Shown here one piece after another: positions 37,699 through 49,352 of a DNA stretch of 64,000 nt. The stretch is from Lolium rigidum (lineage: Eukaryota; Streptophyta; Magnoliopsida; Poales; Poaceae). Both the position numbers and the translations under genes were made by a program. The notes beneath the pieces were generated by a model. That model was not told the DNA's origin and made no database searches. It was given only the letters and a program-made list of their open reading frames with translations. How positions within the stretch are numbered: the first letter of the stretch is position 1; every line of letters starts with the position of its first letter. Where the stretch lies: assembly GCF_022539505.1 (NCBI RefSeq), contig NC_061513.1, positions 182,372,017-182,436,016 on the forward strand, written 5' to 3'.

Positions 37699-40381
37699 AT
37701 GGCGACTCCGTACCATCTCCTGCTCTTCCTCCTCCTCCTTCTTGTCCCGCTGGCGTCCTCCTCCGCCGACCGCGAGGTCCTGCTCGCGCTCAAGGAAGCC
37801 GTCACCAACGACCCAGCCGCCGTCCTCTCCGCCTGGTCCTCCGACTCCTCCTCCGACCACTGCCATTGGCGCGGTGTCACCTGCCACCCCTCCTCCTCCG
37901 CCGTCGCCGCAATCGACCTCCCCGCCGCCTCCCTCTCCGGCGCCCTCCCCGCGCTCCTCCCCCCGCACCTCCTCCGCCTCGACCTCTCCCTCAACAACTT
38001 CTCCGGCCCTGTCCCCGCCGCCTTCCTCGCGTCCCCGACCCTCCGCGCCCTAAACCTCTCCTCCAACCGTCTCTCCGGACCCCTAACCTTCCCGCCTTCC
38101 AACTCCTCGCCGCCCTGCCCCGCCCTGGCCCACCTCCGCCTCGCCGCCAACTTCCTTGTCGGCCAAATCCCCGCCGCGGTGGCCCAATGCCGCGCCCTGC
38201 GTGTCCTCGACCTCTCCCGCAACGTCCTCGAGGGAGCCGTCCCGCGCGCGCTCGGCCGCCTCGCCGCCCTCCGCGTCCTCGACGTCTCCCGCAACAGCCT
38301 CACCGACAGGATCCCGCACGAGCTCGCCGGCTGCGGGAACCTCGCCGTGCTCGTGCTCACCGACCCCGCGTCGCCGGGGGATCAGCCAGAGTTCAACGCC
38401 TTCGTTGGCCTGCTGCCTCCGGAGGTGGCCACCATCCCGACACTGCAGGTTCTCTGGGCACCCAGAGCCAATCTCGACGGCCCTCTGCCGAGCTACAGGA
38501 ACAGTTCCTGCAGCCTCCGAGCGGTCAACCTTGGGCAGAACTACATTGCCGGTCCGGTGCCGCCATGGCTTGGTGAGTGTGGCGACTTGACATTTCTTGA
38601 TCTCAGCTCCAACAGCCTCGAGGGCTCCATGCCTGCTCAACTGAATATTGGATGTATGAAATACCTCAATGTCAGCCGGAATTTGCTGTCAGGTCCCTTA
38701 CTGTCATCCATGGACGGCATGTGCTCGAGCCGTTTGATCGATGACGATGTTCTAGTCTATCACTATTATCAGGGATTGGTTGGGAATGCCTTGATTGGTA
38801 ACCCTTTTGGCTCGATGCTGGGGGACATCACCCACGCCGCTGTCCATGATTTCAGCAACAATGGCTTCGCCGGGGCGTTGCCTTCTATTGACTTGCATCT
38901 TGGTGAGAACTACTCTTACAGCTTGTTGCTCAACAGTAATACATTCAACGGCACACTTTCTGGTGGGTTCTTCGGATTCTGCAAAGGTGCAAGTGGGATT
39001 GCTGTCAATTTGACTAGTAATCAGCTGTCGGGCAGTCTTGATATGGTGTCAAGTTGTACAGCTCTTCAAGCTTTCGTGGCTGGTGAGAACAAGTTCAGTG
39101 GCTCAATCTCTCATAGTATTTCTGACCTGCATTTGCTGCGTAGCTTGATCTTGAGTGGAAACAATTTGACAGGCGAGATCGCGGGGCGGTTTGCTAATTT
39201 GGCTGCTCTGGAAGTACTCATGCTTGACCACAACAGGCTCTCAGGAACCATCCCTCCAAGTTTCAGTGAACTGGCTCAACTATCAGTGTTTGATGTCTCT
39301 TTCAACAACCTATCGGGTGACATTCCTTACCTAAGGCACTCTGCTGACTGCACTTTCTTTGTTGGCAATCCCCTACTGTCCTCGTGTTTGGGTCCAAATC
39401 CAAATGCATCAGTACCACTATCACCGTCAAATAATCGCCAGAAGTGGACTCAAAGATTGGGTCGTCACATGACCAGATCCAAGATTCTGATGGTGATTGT
39501 AGCTGCTGCTGCAACTGCCATAGTGTCTTTTATTCTCGCAATCGTTCTCTTCTTTGTGTATGAGAGAAGGAAACGAGCGAAGATTGTGAGTTTTAGGAGA
39601 AAAGCTGTTGTGACATTCGCTGATGCTCCTCCTGAGCTTAATTTCGACAACCTTATCCGCGCAACCAGTAACTTCAGCATCCAGAACTTGATTGGAACAG
39701 GTGGTTTTGGTGCCACTTATAAGGCTGAGCTCGCTCCTGGTTATCTTGTAGCAGTGAAGAGGCTAGCCATGGGGCGTTTCCAAGGCCTCCAGCAGTTTGA
39801 TGCGGAAATCGCAACTCTCGGAAGAATTCGACACAGGAATCTCGTCACACTTATTGGATACCACATAGGAGCATCAGACACTTTTCTGATCTACAACTAT
39901 CTCTCAGGCGGAAACCTTGAGAGCTTTATACATGAGATGGGGAGCAAAAAGGTATCCTGGGCTGAGGTCTATACCATAGCGACGGATGTTGCGCAAGCGC
40001 TGGCTTTCCTTCACTGTGCCTGCACACCTCGGATCATCCATCGAGACATCAAACCGAGCAATATCCTGCTTGATGAAGACCTGAACGCATACCTGTCTGA
40101 TTTCGGTCTGGCGAGGCTGATAGAGGTTACGCAGACGCATGCCACGACTGATGTCGCTGGGACCTTTGGCTATGTCGCGCCTGAATACGCGACTACCTGC
40201 AGGGTCTCTGACAAGTCTGACGTATACAGTTTTGGAGTCGTCCTTCTGGAGTTGATGTCAGGCAAGAGGTCTTTGGATCCCTCGTTCTCGCAGTTCGGTG
40301 ATGGATTTACAATTGTAACATGGGGGAGAATGCTGATGCAGGAGGACCGCACCAGTGAATTCTTCTCCCCGGGACTGTGGG

Positions 40382-40701
40382 TGTTATGACCGGTATTGGT
40401 TATGTTAGGAGGGGGCCCAACCATGGGCCCAACTAGGGGCTTAGCCCATTATCAGTTTAGGTCGGTTTAGGGTTTAGCTCTTTATATATCAGATGTAACG
40501 ATGGAAAAGGATCAAGCAATAATCAGATTCATTATTGCCGACTCCCCGAGGAGTCGGTCTCCCAAAACCCGGCCGCCGCCTTCCTCTCTCCCGCGCGCAC
40601 GACGGCGCCCGGCCGCCGGCGTCCGCCGCCTCGTCCGCACACCTCTCCCTCCTTCCCTACAAACTACGCCCTAGGCCCGGTAGAGCTCGTTGGTTCTACC
40701 A
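40382..40701 (+). mobile_element. 5' LTR of Reina-like element
   Basis: 320 bp, TG...CA ends. Contains TTTATATATC (TATA-like, about 40482) near the middle. The first eight bases supply the premature stop of the kinase reading frame. Confidence 0.92.
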
Positions 40702-40704
40702 ATT

Positions 40705-40716
40705 TGGTATCGGCTA
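40705..40716 (+). other. Initiator-Met tRNA primer site, degenerate
   Basis: TGGTATCGGCTA three bases inside the LTR; the canonical iMet site is TGGTATCAGAGC. The first seven bases match. The change after TATC is CAG-to-CGG type, as seen at many other sites in this assembly. Confidence 0.75.
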
Positions 40717-40730
40717 GCTCGGCCGCGATC

Positions 40731-43700
40731 ATGTCTTCTCCGCCGCCCGCCACCACGTCGTCCCGCGCCGCCGCCCGTTCCTTCGGCCACCGCCACCACG
40801 GCGGGTTCTCCCGGCCGGCCGCCACGACCGGCGGGCTCCGCCGCGCCGGCGTCCGTCATCTACACGCCCGAGCAGCTGAGCGGGGTCGTCAATGACCTCG
40901 TCACCGCGGTTCAAGGCATCCGCCTCTACTTGATCGGTTCCCGGGGGCCCCGACGCCGCCGCGGCCGGCCATCTTCTCCGTGCTCGGCACCCGCATCGGG
41001 GGTTTCGCCCTTCACGGGCGTACCGCTCGCAGCCTCCGCCGGCGCCGGCCCGGCCCCGGCCGCGGTGGCCACCGTCCGCCCCCGCCGGCCCAAGCACCGC
41101 GAGCAACGGGGGCGTCCCCATCCACGCGATCCGTTTTCCCCCGTCACCATCCCCGCTGCCGGCGTGGCTCACCGCGTCGTCGACTCGGCCGGTCTACACC
41201 ACCGGCTGCCGAGCCGCCGATGCCCTCCCTCCCGGGCACCGCCCACGGGGGTATGCACGCCCCTATGAGGCGCGCCCGACGCGCACGGCCCGGCGGGGTA
41301 ACCCGGCCACCGCCCCGCTACACCAAGGTCGACTTCGCCACCTACGATGGGTCGGAGGACCCCCGAACCGGCTTAGCCGGTGCGAGCGATTCTTCCGCGG
41401 GCGCGCACCCCGGCATCGGATCGCACTCGGCTGGCCTCCTATCACCTCCGGGCGCCGCCCGGACGTGGTACTACTCCCTCGAGCAAGACGAGGGTGGCAT
41501 GCCTCCCCGGGACCGTTTTCGGGAGCTCCGCCTCCTTCGCTTCGGTCCGCCGGTCCGTGGGAGCCGCCTCGCGGAGCGGGGCGCCTCCCTCACGTCAACG
41601 GTGCGGGACTTCGCCGATCGCTTTCGGGCACTCGCCCGCCACGCGCCGGGTGTCCACGGGGCAGCGGCGCGCGGACCTCTTCGTCGGCGGACTCCCGGAT
41701 CACATACGGGTGGACGTGGAACTCCGGGCCCCCGCGACCTGCGGACGGCGATGCACTACGCTCGGGCGTACGAGCGTCGGGTCCAGGCGCTGCCGCCGCC
41801 TCCCCGAATCGCGGGGCCCGGCCAACCGCCCGCCCCCGCCGGCCGCAGCGCCGGCCACGCGGCCGGCACCGGCCGCCCCGAGCGAGCCGACGCGGCGTAC
41901 CTTTCGGCGCCTCACCCCGGCGGAGCGGTTGGAGCGCCGTCGCCTCGGCTCGTGCTTTAACTGCGACGAGCCCTACGCGCCGGGTCACGTCTGCCCGCGC
42001 CTCTTCTACTTGGAGACGGTAGACGACGGCGACGCGGACACGAGCGTCGACACGGCGACGGACACCGACCTCGACGCCGCACCAGCCACGGCGTGCGTGG
42101 TCTCGCTCCATGCGTTGGCGGGCATCCGCAACGAGCGAGACGATGCTCCTGCCAGTGACGATACACGGCGAGCAACTGGTGGCCCTCCTCGACACCGGCT
42201 CCACACATAACTTCCTGCCGGAGGCCACCATGCGTCGTTTGGGCCTCCGGCCCGACGGGAGGCGATCACCTCCGCGTCACCGTGGCCAACGGCGACCGCC
42301 TTCGCTGCCATGGCGTGGCGCAGCGAGGTGCCGCTCTCCATCGGCAACGAGCACTTCACCATCGCGTGCGCCGGCATCGACTTGGGCTGTTTCGACTTCA
42401 TCCTCGGCGTGGACTTCTTGCGGCCCCTCGGTCCCATACCGTGGGACTTCGCCGCCTTGACGATGACTTTCGGCGCCAGGGCCGCCGCGTCCGTTGGACG
42501 GGCATTGGGGGCGCCGCCCGGCCCCGCGGCTCCGGCTCACCACGGCCGACATCGACTCCGAGCACCCGCCGTTGGCCCACCTTCTGCAGCAGCACGGCGA
42601 CCTTTTCGCCGAGCCGCGAGGCCTTCCGCCTACACGGGTGTACGATCACCGCATCCACCTCGCCCGGACACGGCGCCGGTGGCCGTGCGGCCTTACCGCT
42701 ACCCCCGGCTGCGGAAGGACGAGCTCGAGCGACGGTGCGCCCTCATGCTCGCCGCGGGCGTCATCCGGATCTCTACGTCACCATTCTCGGCGCCGGTGCT
42801 TCTCGTTCGCAAGACGGATGGTACATGGCGCTCTCGCATCGACTACCGCGCCCTCAACGCACTCACACCGAAGGACAAGTTCCCCATTCCGGTGGTCGAC
42901 GAGCTCTTCGATGAGCTCCATGGGGCTCGCTTCTTCACCAAGCTCGACTTACGGTCGGGCTACCACCGAGTGCGCATGCACCCGGACGACATCGCCAAGA
43001 CGGCGTTCCGGACCCATCATGGCCACTTCGAGTTCGTGGTGATGCCCTTCGGCCTCACCAACGCGCCGGCAACATTCCAGGCCCCGATGAACGATGTTCT
43101 CCGCCCCTATTTACGTCGGTTTGTGCTCGTTTTCTTTGACGATATTTTGATCTACGGCACCTCGTGGGCGGAGCATCTACAACACGTCGCCATCGTCTTC
43201 AACGAGCTTCGCGCGCATCATCTTCACCTTAAGCGCTCGAAGTGCTCGTTCGGGACGACATCGGTCGCCTACCTCGGCCACGTCATCTCCGCCGAGGGGT
43301 AGCCATGGACGCCGACAAGGTGGCGGCCGTCGCGGCGTGGCCGCCTCCTCGTTCGCCACGCGCCCTCCGCGGCTTCCCGGGTCTCGCCGGATATTACCGG
43401 AAATTCATCCGGGACTTCGGCATCATCGCGACACCTCTCACGAGGCTTCGCGCCGCGACGCCTTCGCACGGGATGACGAGGCCACCGCCGCGTTCGAGGC
43501 CCTGAAGGGGGCCCTCACGACGGGCCCCGTTCTCCAGATGCCGGACTTCGCGCGGCTGTTCATCGTCGACTGCGACGCTTCCGGCGTGGGGTTCGGTGCC
43601 GTGCTTCACCAGGGCGATGGGCCGCTTGCCTACTTCAGCGAGGCCTTTCGCCGCGCGCCATCTCAAGGCGGCGGCGTACGAGCGGAGCTCATTGGCTTGG

Positions 43701-45458
43701 TGCGGGCTGTGCGCCATTGGCGCCCCTACCTTTGGGGGCGCTCGTTCCAGATTCGCACGGACCACTACAGCCTCAAGTACTTGTTGGATCAGAGGCTCTC
43801 GACCGTTCCGCAGCATCAGTGGATCAGCAAGCTGTTCGGCTTTGATTTCACCGTCGAGTACCGGCCGGGGCGCCTCAATACCGTCGCCGACGCTCTCTCT
43901 CGCCGCGACGCTGTCGATGAGGACGGCGCACCTGAAGGGATGGCATTGTGCATCCGTTCGGGCCCCTCCTTCGCCCTCTTCGACACCATCCGCCGAGCCA
44001 TCGCGGCAGCGCCTGACGCCCAGATTCTGCGGCAGCAGCTGGACGCGGGCGAGTTGGAGGCACCATGGCGTTTGGCGGAAGGGCTACTCTTGCACGGGCG
44101 CCGGATCTTTGTGCCCGACCACGATGATCTGCGACACCAAGTGCTCCTGCTGGCCCACTCGTCTGGCCATGAGGGTGTCCGAAGACTCTTCACCGTCTCC
44201 GCGCCGACTTCTACATCCCCGGGGATCGGGCCTTGGTCCAGGAGCTGGGTGCGCTCTTGCGAGATATGCCGGCGCAACAAGACGGAGACGGCTGCGACCG
44301 GCAGGGGATGCTGCAGCCCATTGGAGGTGCCCTCCCAGGTCCGGGCCGACATCTCCATGGACTTCATTGAGGGCCTCCCCAAGGTGGGCGGCAAGTCCGT
44401 CATCCTCACGGTGGTCGACCGCTTCTCCAAGTATGCACACTTCATCGCGCTTGGACACCCGTACACCGCCGCGTCCGTCGCTCGTGCCTTCTTTGACGGC
44501 ATCGTTCGCCTCCACGGGTTCCCCACGTCGATCGTCAGTGATCGGGATCCGGTGTTCACGGGGCACGTCCGGCGTGATCTTTCCGGATGGCGGGCGTGAA
44601 GCTCCGTTTCAGCACGGCATTCCATCCTCGGACGGACGGCCGGTCCGAGGTGGTTAACAAAGTAATCGCCATGTACTTACGCCGTGTTACGGGTGATCGT
44701 CCTCGCGCATGGGTGGATTGGCTCGCTTGGGCGGAATATTGCTACAACACCTCCTATCATTCCGCCTGCGTGCCACACCATTTGAGGTGGTCTACGGTCG
44801 GCTTCCACCGCCTATCTTGCCGGTCGATCCGGCGACCGCCCGGACGGAGGCTGCGGGGGAGCTTCTCCGCAACCGCGACGAGATTCTTGCTGAGGTGCGG
44901 CAACGTCTCGTTCGGGCGCAGCAGCTCGCCAAGCACTACTACGACGGTCATCATCGCGAGGTGGCTTATGCGGTGGGCGGCGGGTGTGGCTGCGCCTTCT
45001 TCATCGCTCCACCCGGTCCCTCGACCCGCGTGCGGGCGCAAGCTTGGACCTCGCTACGCTGGCCCCTTCGTCATCTTGGAGCGCGTGGGCACACTTGCAT
45101 ATCGCCTTCGGCTGCCGGAGGGTTCCCGCATCCATGATGTCTTTCATGTGGGTCTGCTGAAGCCTTACCGTGGGGAGCCGCCGGCAGCCGCCACCGGCGT
45201 TACCGCCAATCGCTGATGGTCGTCTTCTTCCGAGTCCGGCGAAGGTGTTACGTGCTCAGCTCCGTCGTGGCATTTGGTACTTGCTGGTGCAGTGGGAAGG
45301 CCTTCCGGAAGAGGAGGCTACTTGGGAGAAGCGCGAGGAGTTCAGCCAGCCACTACCCCGACTACCAGCTCGAGGACGAGCTGTTTGCACAGGCGGGGAG
45401 AGATGTTATGACCGGTATTGGTTATGTTAGGAGGGGGCCCAACCATGGGCCCAACTAG
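40731..45458 (+). pseudogene. Reina-like Gag-Pol polyprotein, many frameshifts
   Basis: Order: gag (about 41270-41960; RTWYYSLEQDEG and RLAERG segments), protease (active site DTG at 42191), reverse transcriptase (about 42690-43300; LDLRSGYHR, FGLTNAPATFQ, FFDDILIY in place of YxDD), RNase H (about 43540-43900; VDCDASGVGFGAVLHQ, TDHYSLKYLL), integrase (about 44140-44990; CEICRRNK zinc finger, [26 protein letters not shown]) and chromodomain (about 45240-45400; LVQWEGLPEEEATWE). The frame changes at least six times, for example at 43303 (a G missing in a G run) and near 43448 (CTTCGCGCC where the family has a CTG-Leu). For an element with nearly identical LTRs this is unexpected and may reflect base-calling errors. 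The frame ends at 45458, inside the 3' LTR. Confidence 0.85.
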
Positions 45459-45723
45459 GGGCTTAGCCCATTATCAGTTTAGGTCGGTTTAGGGTTTAGC
45501 TCTTTATATATCAGATGTAACGATGGAAAAGGATCAAGCAATAATCAGATTCATTATTGCCGACTCCCTGAGGAGTCGGTCTCCCAAAACCCAGCCGCCG
45601 CCTTCCTCTCTCCCGCGCGCACGACGGCGCCCAGCCGCCGGCGTCCGCCGCCTCGTCCGCACACCTCTCCCTCCTTCCCCTACAAACTACGCCCTAGGCC
45701 CGGTAGAGCTGTTGGTTCTACCA
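45404..45723 (+). mobile_element. 3' LTR of Reina-like element
   Basis: 320 bp, same ends as the 5' LTR. GAGCTGTTGG here against GAGCTCGTTGG in the 5' LTR is one of the CTG/CTCG pairs. Confidence 0.92.
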
Positions 45724-45859
45724 GTGGGATACAGCACCGAAGTACAGGTTGACAGAGATGCTAAAGATTGCTGCATCTTGCACCTCAGAGTCGCTAGCCA
45801 TTCGGCCATCAATGAGGCAGGTTGCAGCAAGGTTGAAGCAACTGAGGAATGAGCAATGA

Positions 45860-47485
45860 CGAGTCAGCAGCTTGAAGATGTTCGTTTTGTACCGTTCAGT
45901 GGTCTCTGCTTTGCGTCACTGTTGAGGTATGGGCGTTCTCTCTTGTCTATCTTTTTATGCTGAACTAAGGCTACTTCATGATTAGGTTTTCTTGAAGGCT
46001 TCTTTCTAGTCGTCACATGTGCATAATTTTCAAGAAACATGGCATGGAAGATCGACTGCGTATGAACTGGAATGACTGAACATGCTTTCTGCCTAGTGCA
46101 TGGTTTTATTTTCTCTAAAAAATGGTTGTTGTTTATCTAAAAAGTGTTTTCTTTAAACTTGCAATTTTAAGAGTAGCATGATGACTGGACAGGTTTAGAT
46201 TGGTAATTGTTTGGCAGAGTGTAACTAGTGAGATGCGTCGAATCAAAACAGAGCTGTTTGTTCAAACAATCGTGTTTCAATCTTTTTTCCCCTATCTACT
46301 CGTCACTTAACAGATTGACTCTCTCACACTGTATTTATCGCTTACACTTCTGATGCCTAGTTTGCCAGTACAAAGCATCGCTGTTAATGCACCTACGCGT
46401 TGCAGCACGTTGTAACTTAGCCAAACTCGTTCGTAATAGGTGAAGTTGAGCAAAAAAAATATGGCTTCAGCTGCATCATCAAACCCTGATCTTTGTTGCT
46501 TTTTCCCCATGCAGATTTTGCTCCAGGTACACTTTTCTAGGCTGAGAGTCGTCATATTTGAGGCGATGTGAGAGAATTAGCGGTTATTTTTGTCGAGCAT
46601 GGAGACCATCATAGACTTGATCTATCAATACAGTGGCAAGTAGTCGGTGAGATAACCTGTAGGGAGATTAGACATGAAATGTTTGACAGGCATGAGTAGC
46701 TCCAGTTGTTTTGAAGTCTCGATCTTTTTGTAATGAACCCCAAACAACATCGACATGATTCTACATTATGGGCGTGTTTGGTTGCTAACAATGCGTTTTC
46801 TCGCATTCAGGGAGACGAAAAACGGATGTTTGGATGGACACGTTTGATTTGGCTATTTCTTGCGAGCCACCCTCGTCTTGCCCTTGCTGGGAAAAATTGC
46901 ACCAAGTTGATGCGAGACAGGGATGGCGGGAGCCCCGGCGCGACGGGGAAAATAGGGCGGGAGAAACGGCGATGCACCTGCATAAGCTAGCCTCCACTAG
47001 AAAAACTAGCTTGCTACGCATCGATCCATGAGTAGATTACCTTCGAATTATTTCTCACGTAAGTATACAGGAGGTGACACACACAATTCTTAAAAGTAAA
47101 AAATATTTATTATTAACCTTTATATTATATATGCCTTTGCAATAGTCCAAATGAAATTATATTTTCATTTCCAACATCATTATTTTACATGTCAATCCAT
47201 TTACAATAGATATTTTAGGGTCACTTGCAATATAAAAAGTCTTTCATTACAGTTCCACAATTATTTTAACCAAACAAACTTCCTGCTTTTTAGAGTTCTC
47301 TACTCACAGTTCACAACAGTTTTTACAGATTCCACAGTAGACTAGGGTTGGAGCGGGAGGTGGAGCAACTCTCCTGACCCCCACAAACACCTTCCTCCTT
47401 CCCCCCGCCGCCGGTGGCGCCGCCGGGCGAAGCCCCGGTGGCGTGGCGGCGGCGGGAGATCCTCTCCTGCTGACATAGGCATCCC
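45860..47485. other. 3' flank of the kinase gene, partly repetitive
   Basis: The first 900 bp look like 3' UTR and unique DNA. At 46770 a terminus GGGCGTGTTTGGTTGCTAAC after TTAT resembles the end of the element at 31739 (TAT, GGGTGTGTTTGG), but I find no paired right end. Past 47340 a GC-rich minus-strand-like segment runs into the gap. No gene is supported. Confidence 0.45.
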
Positions 47486-47585
47486 NNNNNNNNNNNNNNN
47501 NNNNNNNNNNNNNNNNNNNNNNNNNNNNNNNNNNNNNNNNNNNNNNNNNNNNNNNNNNNNNNNNNNNNNNNNNNNNNNNNNNNNN
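47486..47585. other. Assembly gap, 100 N
   Basis: Second 100-N placeholder of unknown true length, next to the GC-rich stretch at 47340-47485 and before a CACTA end. Confidence 0.99.
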
Positions 47586-47954
47586 TTTGGTTCATAGAGG
47601 ATGACATGCGGGACCCATGATCCCGCATCGTAAACGGCTCGATCGGAGAAAGTTGAACGAGATGGCGCGATCGAGAAAAAAAAAAATGCCGCAGAGGCTG
47701 CCATCCGGGCCCTACATCCCTCGGCGGTGCGGATTTGCGTTGACTCGGCCGGCGAACCCGAGAATTCGCGATGCACCACGTCCCGGGCCACCATACGCGA
47801 CGTTTTGGCCGCTTTCGTCGGGCTAGGTGGCCTCAAAAACGAGAAAAAAAAGTTTTGACATGCACCACGGAGGGACCAAAATCGTCGGCCATGGTACACC
47901 AGCAACCACGGCGCGACTTCAACTTCGTCGGCCATGGCAACTTTTCTTGTAGTG
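47586..47954 (+). mobile_element. CACTA transposon right end 3
   Basis: Ends CAACTTTTCTTGTAGTG at 47954. The 370 bp before it contain GTCGGCCATGG direct repeats (about 47884 and 47928) but not the GGGCCGGCCC array of the other two CACTA ends, so it is another family. It inserted into the gag ORF that continues from 47955; the rest is across the gap. Confidence 0.75.
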
Positions 47955-49352
47955 TGACTACCACTATTGAGAGCCAAAAACTTATTTGGATGCATGAGAA
48001 CACCATTGATAAAAAGGGTGCTCTTGAACGTGAGTATGCCAATGATGTGGCATCCCTAAAGGATGATCTTGAAGAAGAACAAGAGACCGTAGCCTCTCTT
48101 GAAGAGCAACTTAAAACCCTTGAAGTGTCTCAAAATGAAATAGTTTCTAAACTCACTAAGGAAAGAGACCATGCTAAAGCTCAAGTAAAAATGCTTAAAA
48201 AGGAAAATTCCAAAGTTGGTGTTGGTCATGATAAACTTGTTAAGGATCTAGATGAACTAGACAAGGCCCACAAGGCCTTGGAGAGCGAACACTCTATCCT
48301 CACCAAGTCACATGAGCAACTACAAGCTTCATATTTAAAAGAGCATGCTATGTTACCCTCTCTTCTTGATGTGTCTTGTGATGATGCTTGTGCTACTAAC
48401 TCTACTTCTTGTGAAGCATCTATCTTGAAGGAGAATGTTGAGCTAAGGGCTCAACTTGAATTGCTAACTAGCAATTGTGGGAAATTGGAAGAAAATCATG
48501 GAAAGCTTTCTAGCTCCCATGAGGATCTTCTAGCCTCTCATGATAGGCTAAAGTTAGCTCATGAGGCTATCATATCAAAGGCAACACCTTGTGAGCCTCA
48601 TGTGGATACTAGCACTACTACTCAAAATTCTATATTTCCATTTGCTAGTCCTAGTAATTCATCCACTCATAGTATTGCTAAATCTTGTGATGAATTATCT
48701 TCCGTGCCTTATTGCTCTAACAATGAAGGTTATATTTCCTCTAGTACTTGTGTTGTTACTAACCATGTAGAGGAAATCAAAGAGCTCAAGGCCCAAGTCA
48801 CTTCTTTGAAGAATGACTTGGTAAAAAGTCATGAAGGGAAATGCAAACTTGACACGATGTTGAGTGTGCAACAATCCCCCAATGACAAGAGTGGACTTGG
48901 ATTCAAATCCAACAACAAGAACAAGTCCACGAACAACAATAAGAAGAAGGGCCAAGTACAAGTCAAAGACCCGGCCAAGATTGTTTGCTTCAAGTGCAAA
49001 ATTGAAGGGCATCATGTTAGATCTTGCCCTTTGAAGAAGAAGCAAAAAGGGAAGCGGCCTCAAGCTCAAACTCACATTCAACCTCAAGTTGAGGAAATGT
49101 CACTTCCCAAGAAGAAACAAGCCAATGCTCCCATTGTGGAGAAATCTAGTGAGAAGAAGGAGAAGAAAAAAACTTGCTACATATGCCGTGAGAAGGGCCA
49201 CATCTCCTCCTTTTGCACTATTGGTACCTCATCCAACTCTATTACCATTGATGATGTTTATTCTCTTCGTAAGGATGAGGGTGGCAATGTGTTTGCCAAA
49301 TTTGTTGGTGCTCAAAGTGGTGTGAAGAAAAGAACCATTTGGGTTGCCAAGC
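47955..49352 (+). pseudogene. Retrotransposon gag with coiled coil and two zinc knuckles
   Basis: An uninterrupted frame of about 465 codons. A long heptad-rich coiled coil (about 48010-48560; EEEQETVASLEEQLKTLE) is followed by a Ser/Asn/Lys-rich linker and two CCHC zinc knuckles: CFKCKIEGHHVRSC (about 48986-49027) and CYICREKGHISSFC (about 49175-49216). It ends in KKRTIWVAK at the LTR insertion. This organisation is known from grass copia-type (SIRE/Maximus-like) gag regions; the class is not certain because no pol is present. It is cut on both sides, by CACTA 3 on the left and the giant LTR on the right. Confidence 0.65.

Larger units (their letters stand above)
40382..45723 (+). mobile_element. 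Reina-like chromovirus (Ty3/gypsy), full length
   Basis: 5342 bp with 320-bp LTRs, TGTTATGACC...TTCTACCA, and a perfect 5-bp duplication GTGGG (40377-40381, 45724-45728). Primer site after the 5' LTR, polypurine tract GGCGGGGAGAGA (45392-45403) before the 3' LTR. Small size, short LTRs and a C-terminal chromodomain point to the Reina clade. LTRs differ by three substitutions and two one-base indels by eye; all three substitutions and one indel are CTG/CAG against CCG/CTCG-type, so true divergence may be close to nil. Confidence 0.92.
37699..45859 (+). pseudogene. RPK2: RPK2-type LRR receptor kinase, split by retrotransposon
   Basis: Intronless plasma-membrane receptor kinase of the RPK2/TOADSTOOL2 family (anther and meristem signalling in Arabidopsis). 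ATG 37699; signal peptide 1-22; N-terminal LRR cap with CHWRGVTC; LRRs (LDLSLNNFSGPVP and others) with the RPK2-like island ALIGNPFGSMLGD; transmembrane segment about 596-618; kinase with GTGGFG 666-671, Lys687 in VAVK, HRD with Asp783, DFG Asp801 and VAPEYA. The frame is open to Trp894 (40378-40380), where a 5.3-kb retrotransposon (40382-45723) follows. As assembled, two LTR-derived codons then TGA (40387-40389) end the protein. With insertion and one GTGGG copy removed, the frame continues from 45729 for 43 codons to TGA 45857-45859, including the conserved RPSM segment of kinase subdomain XI: 937 codons in all. No other lesion is seen. Confidence 0.93.

Noticed and set aside
37623..38640. 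Long ORFs on other frames of the kinase exon (for example 245 and 311 codons)
   Set aside because: They are GC-bias shadows of the RPK2-like frame with Arg/Pro-rich, low-information protein.
48010..48560. Coiled-coil ORF as a myosin- or filament-like host gene
   Set aside because: Same frame continues into two CCHC knuckles, the pattern of a retrotransposon gag.
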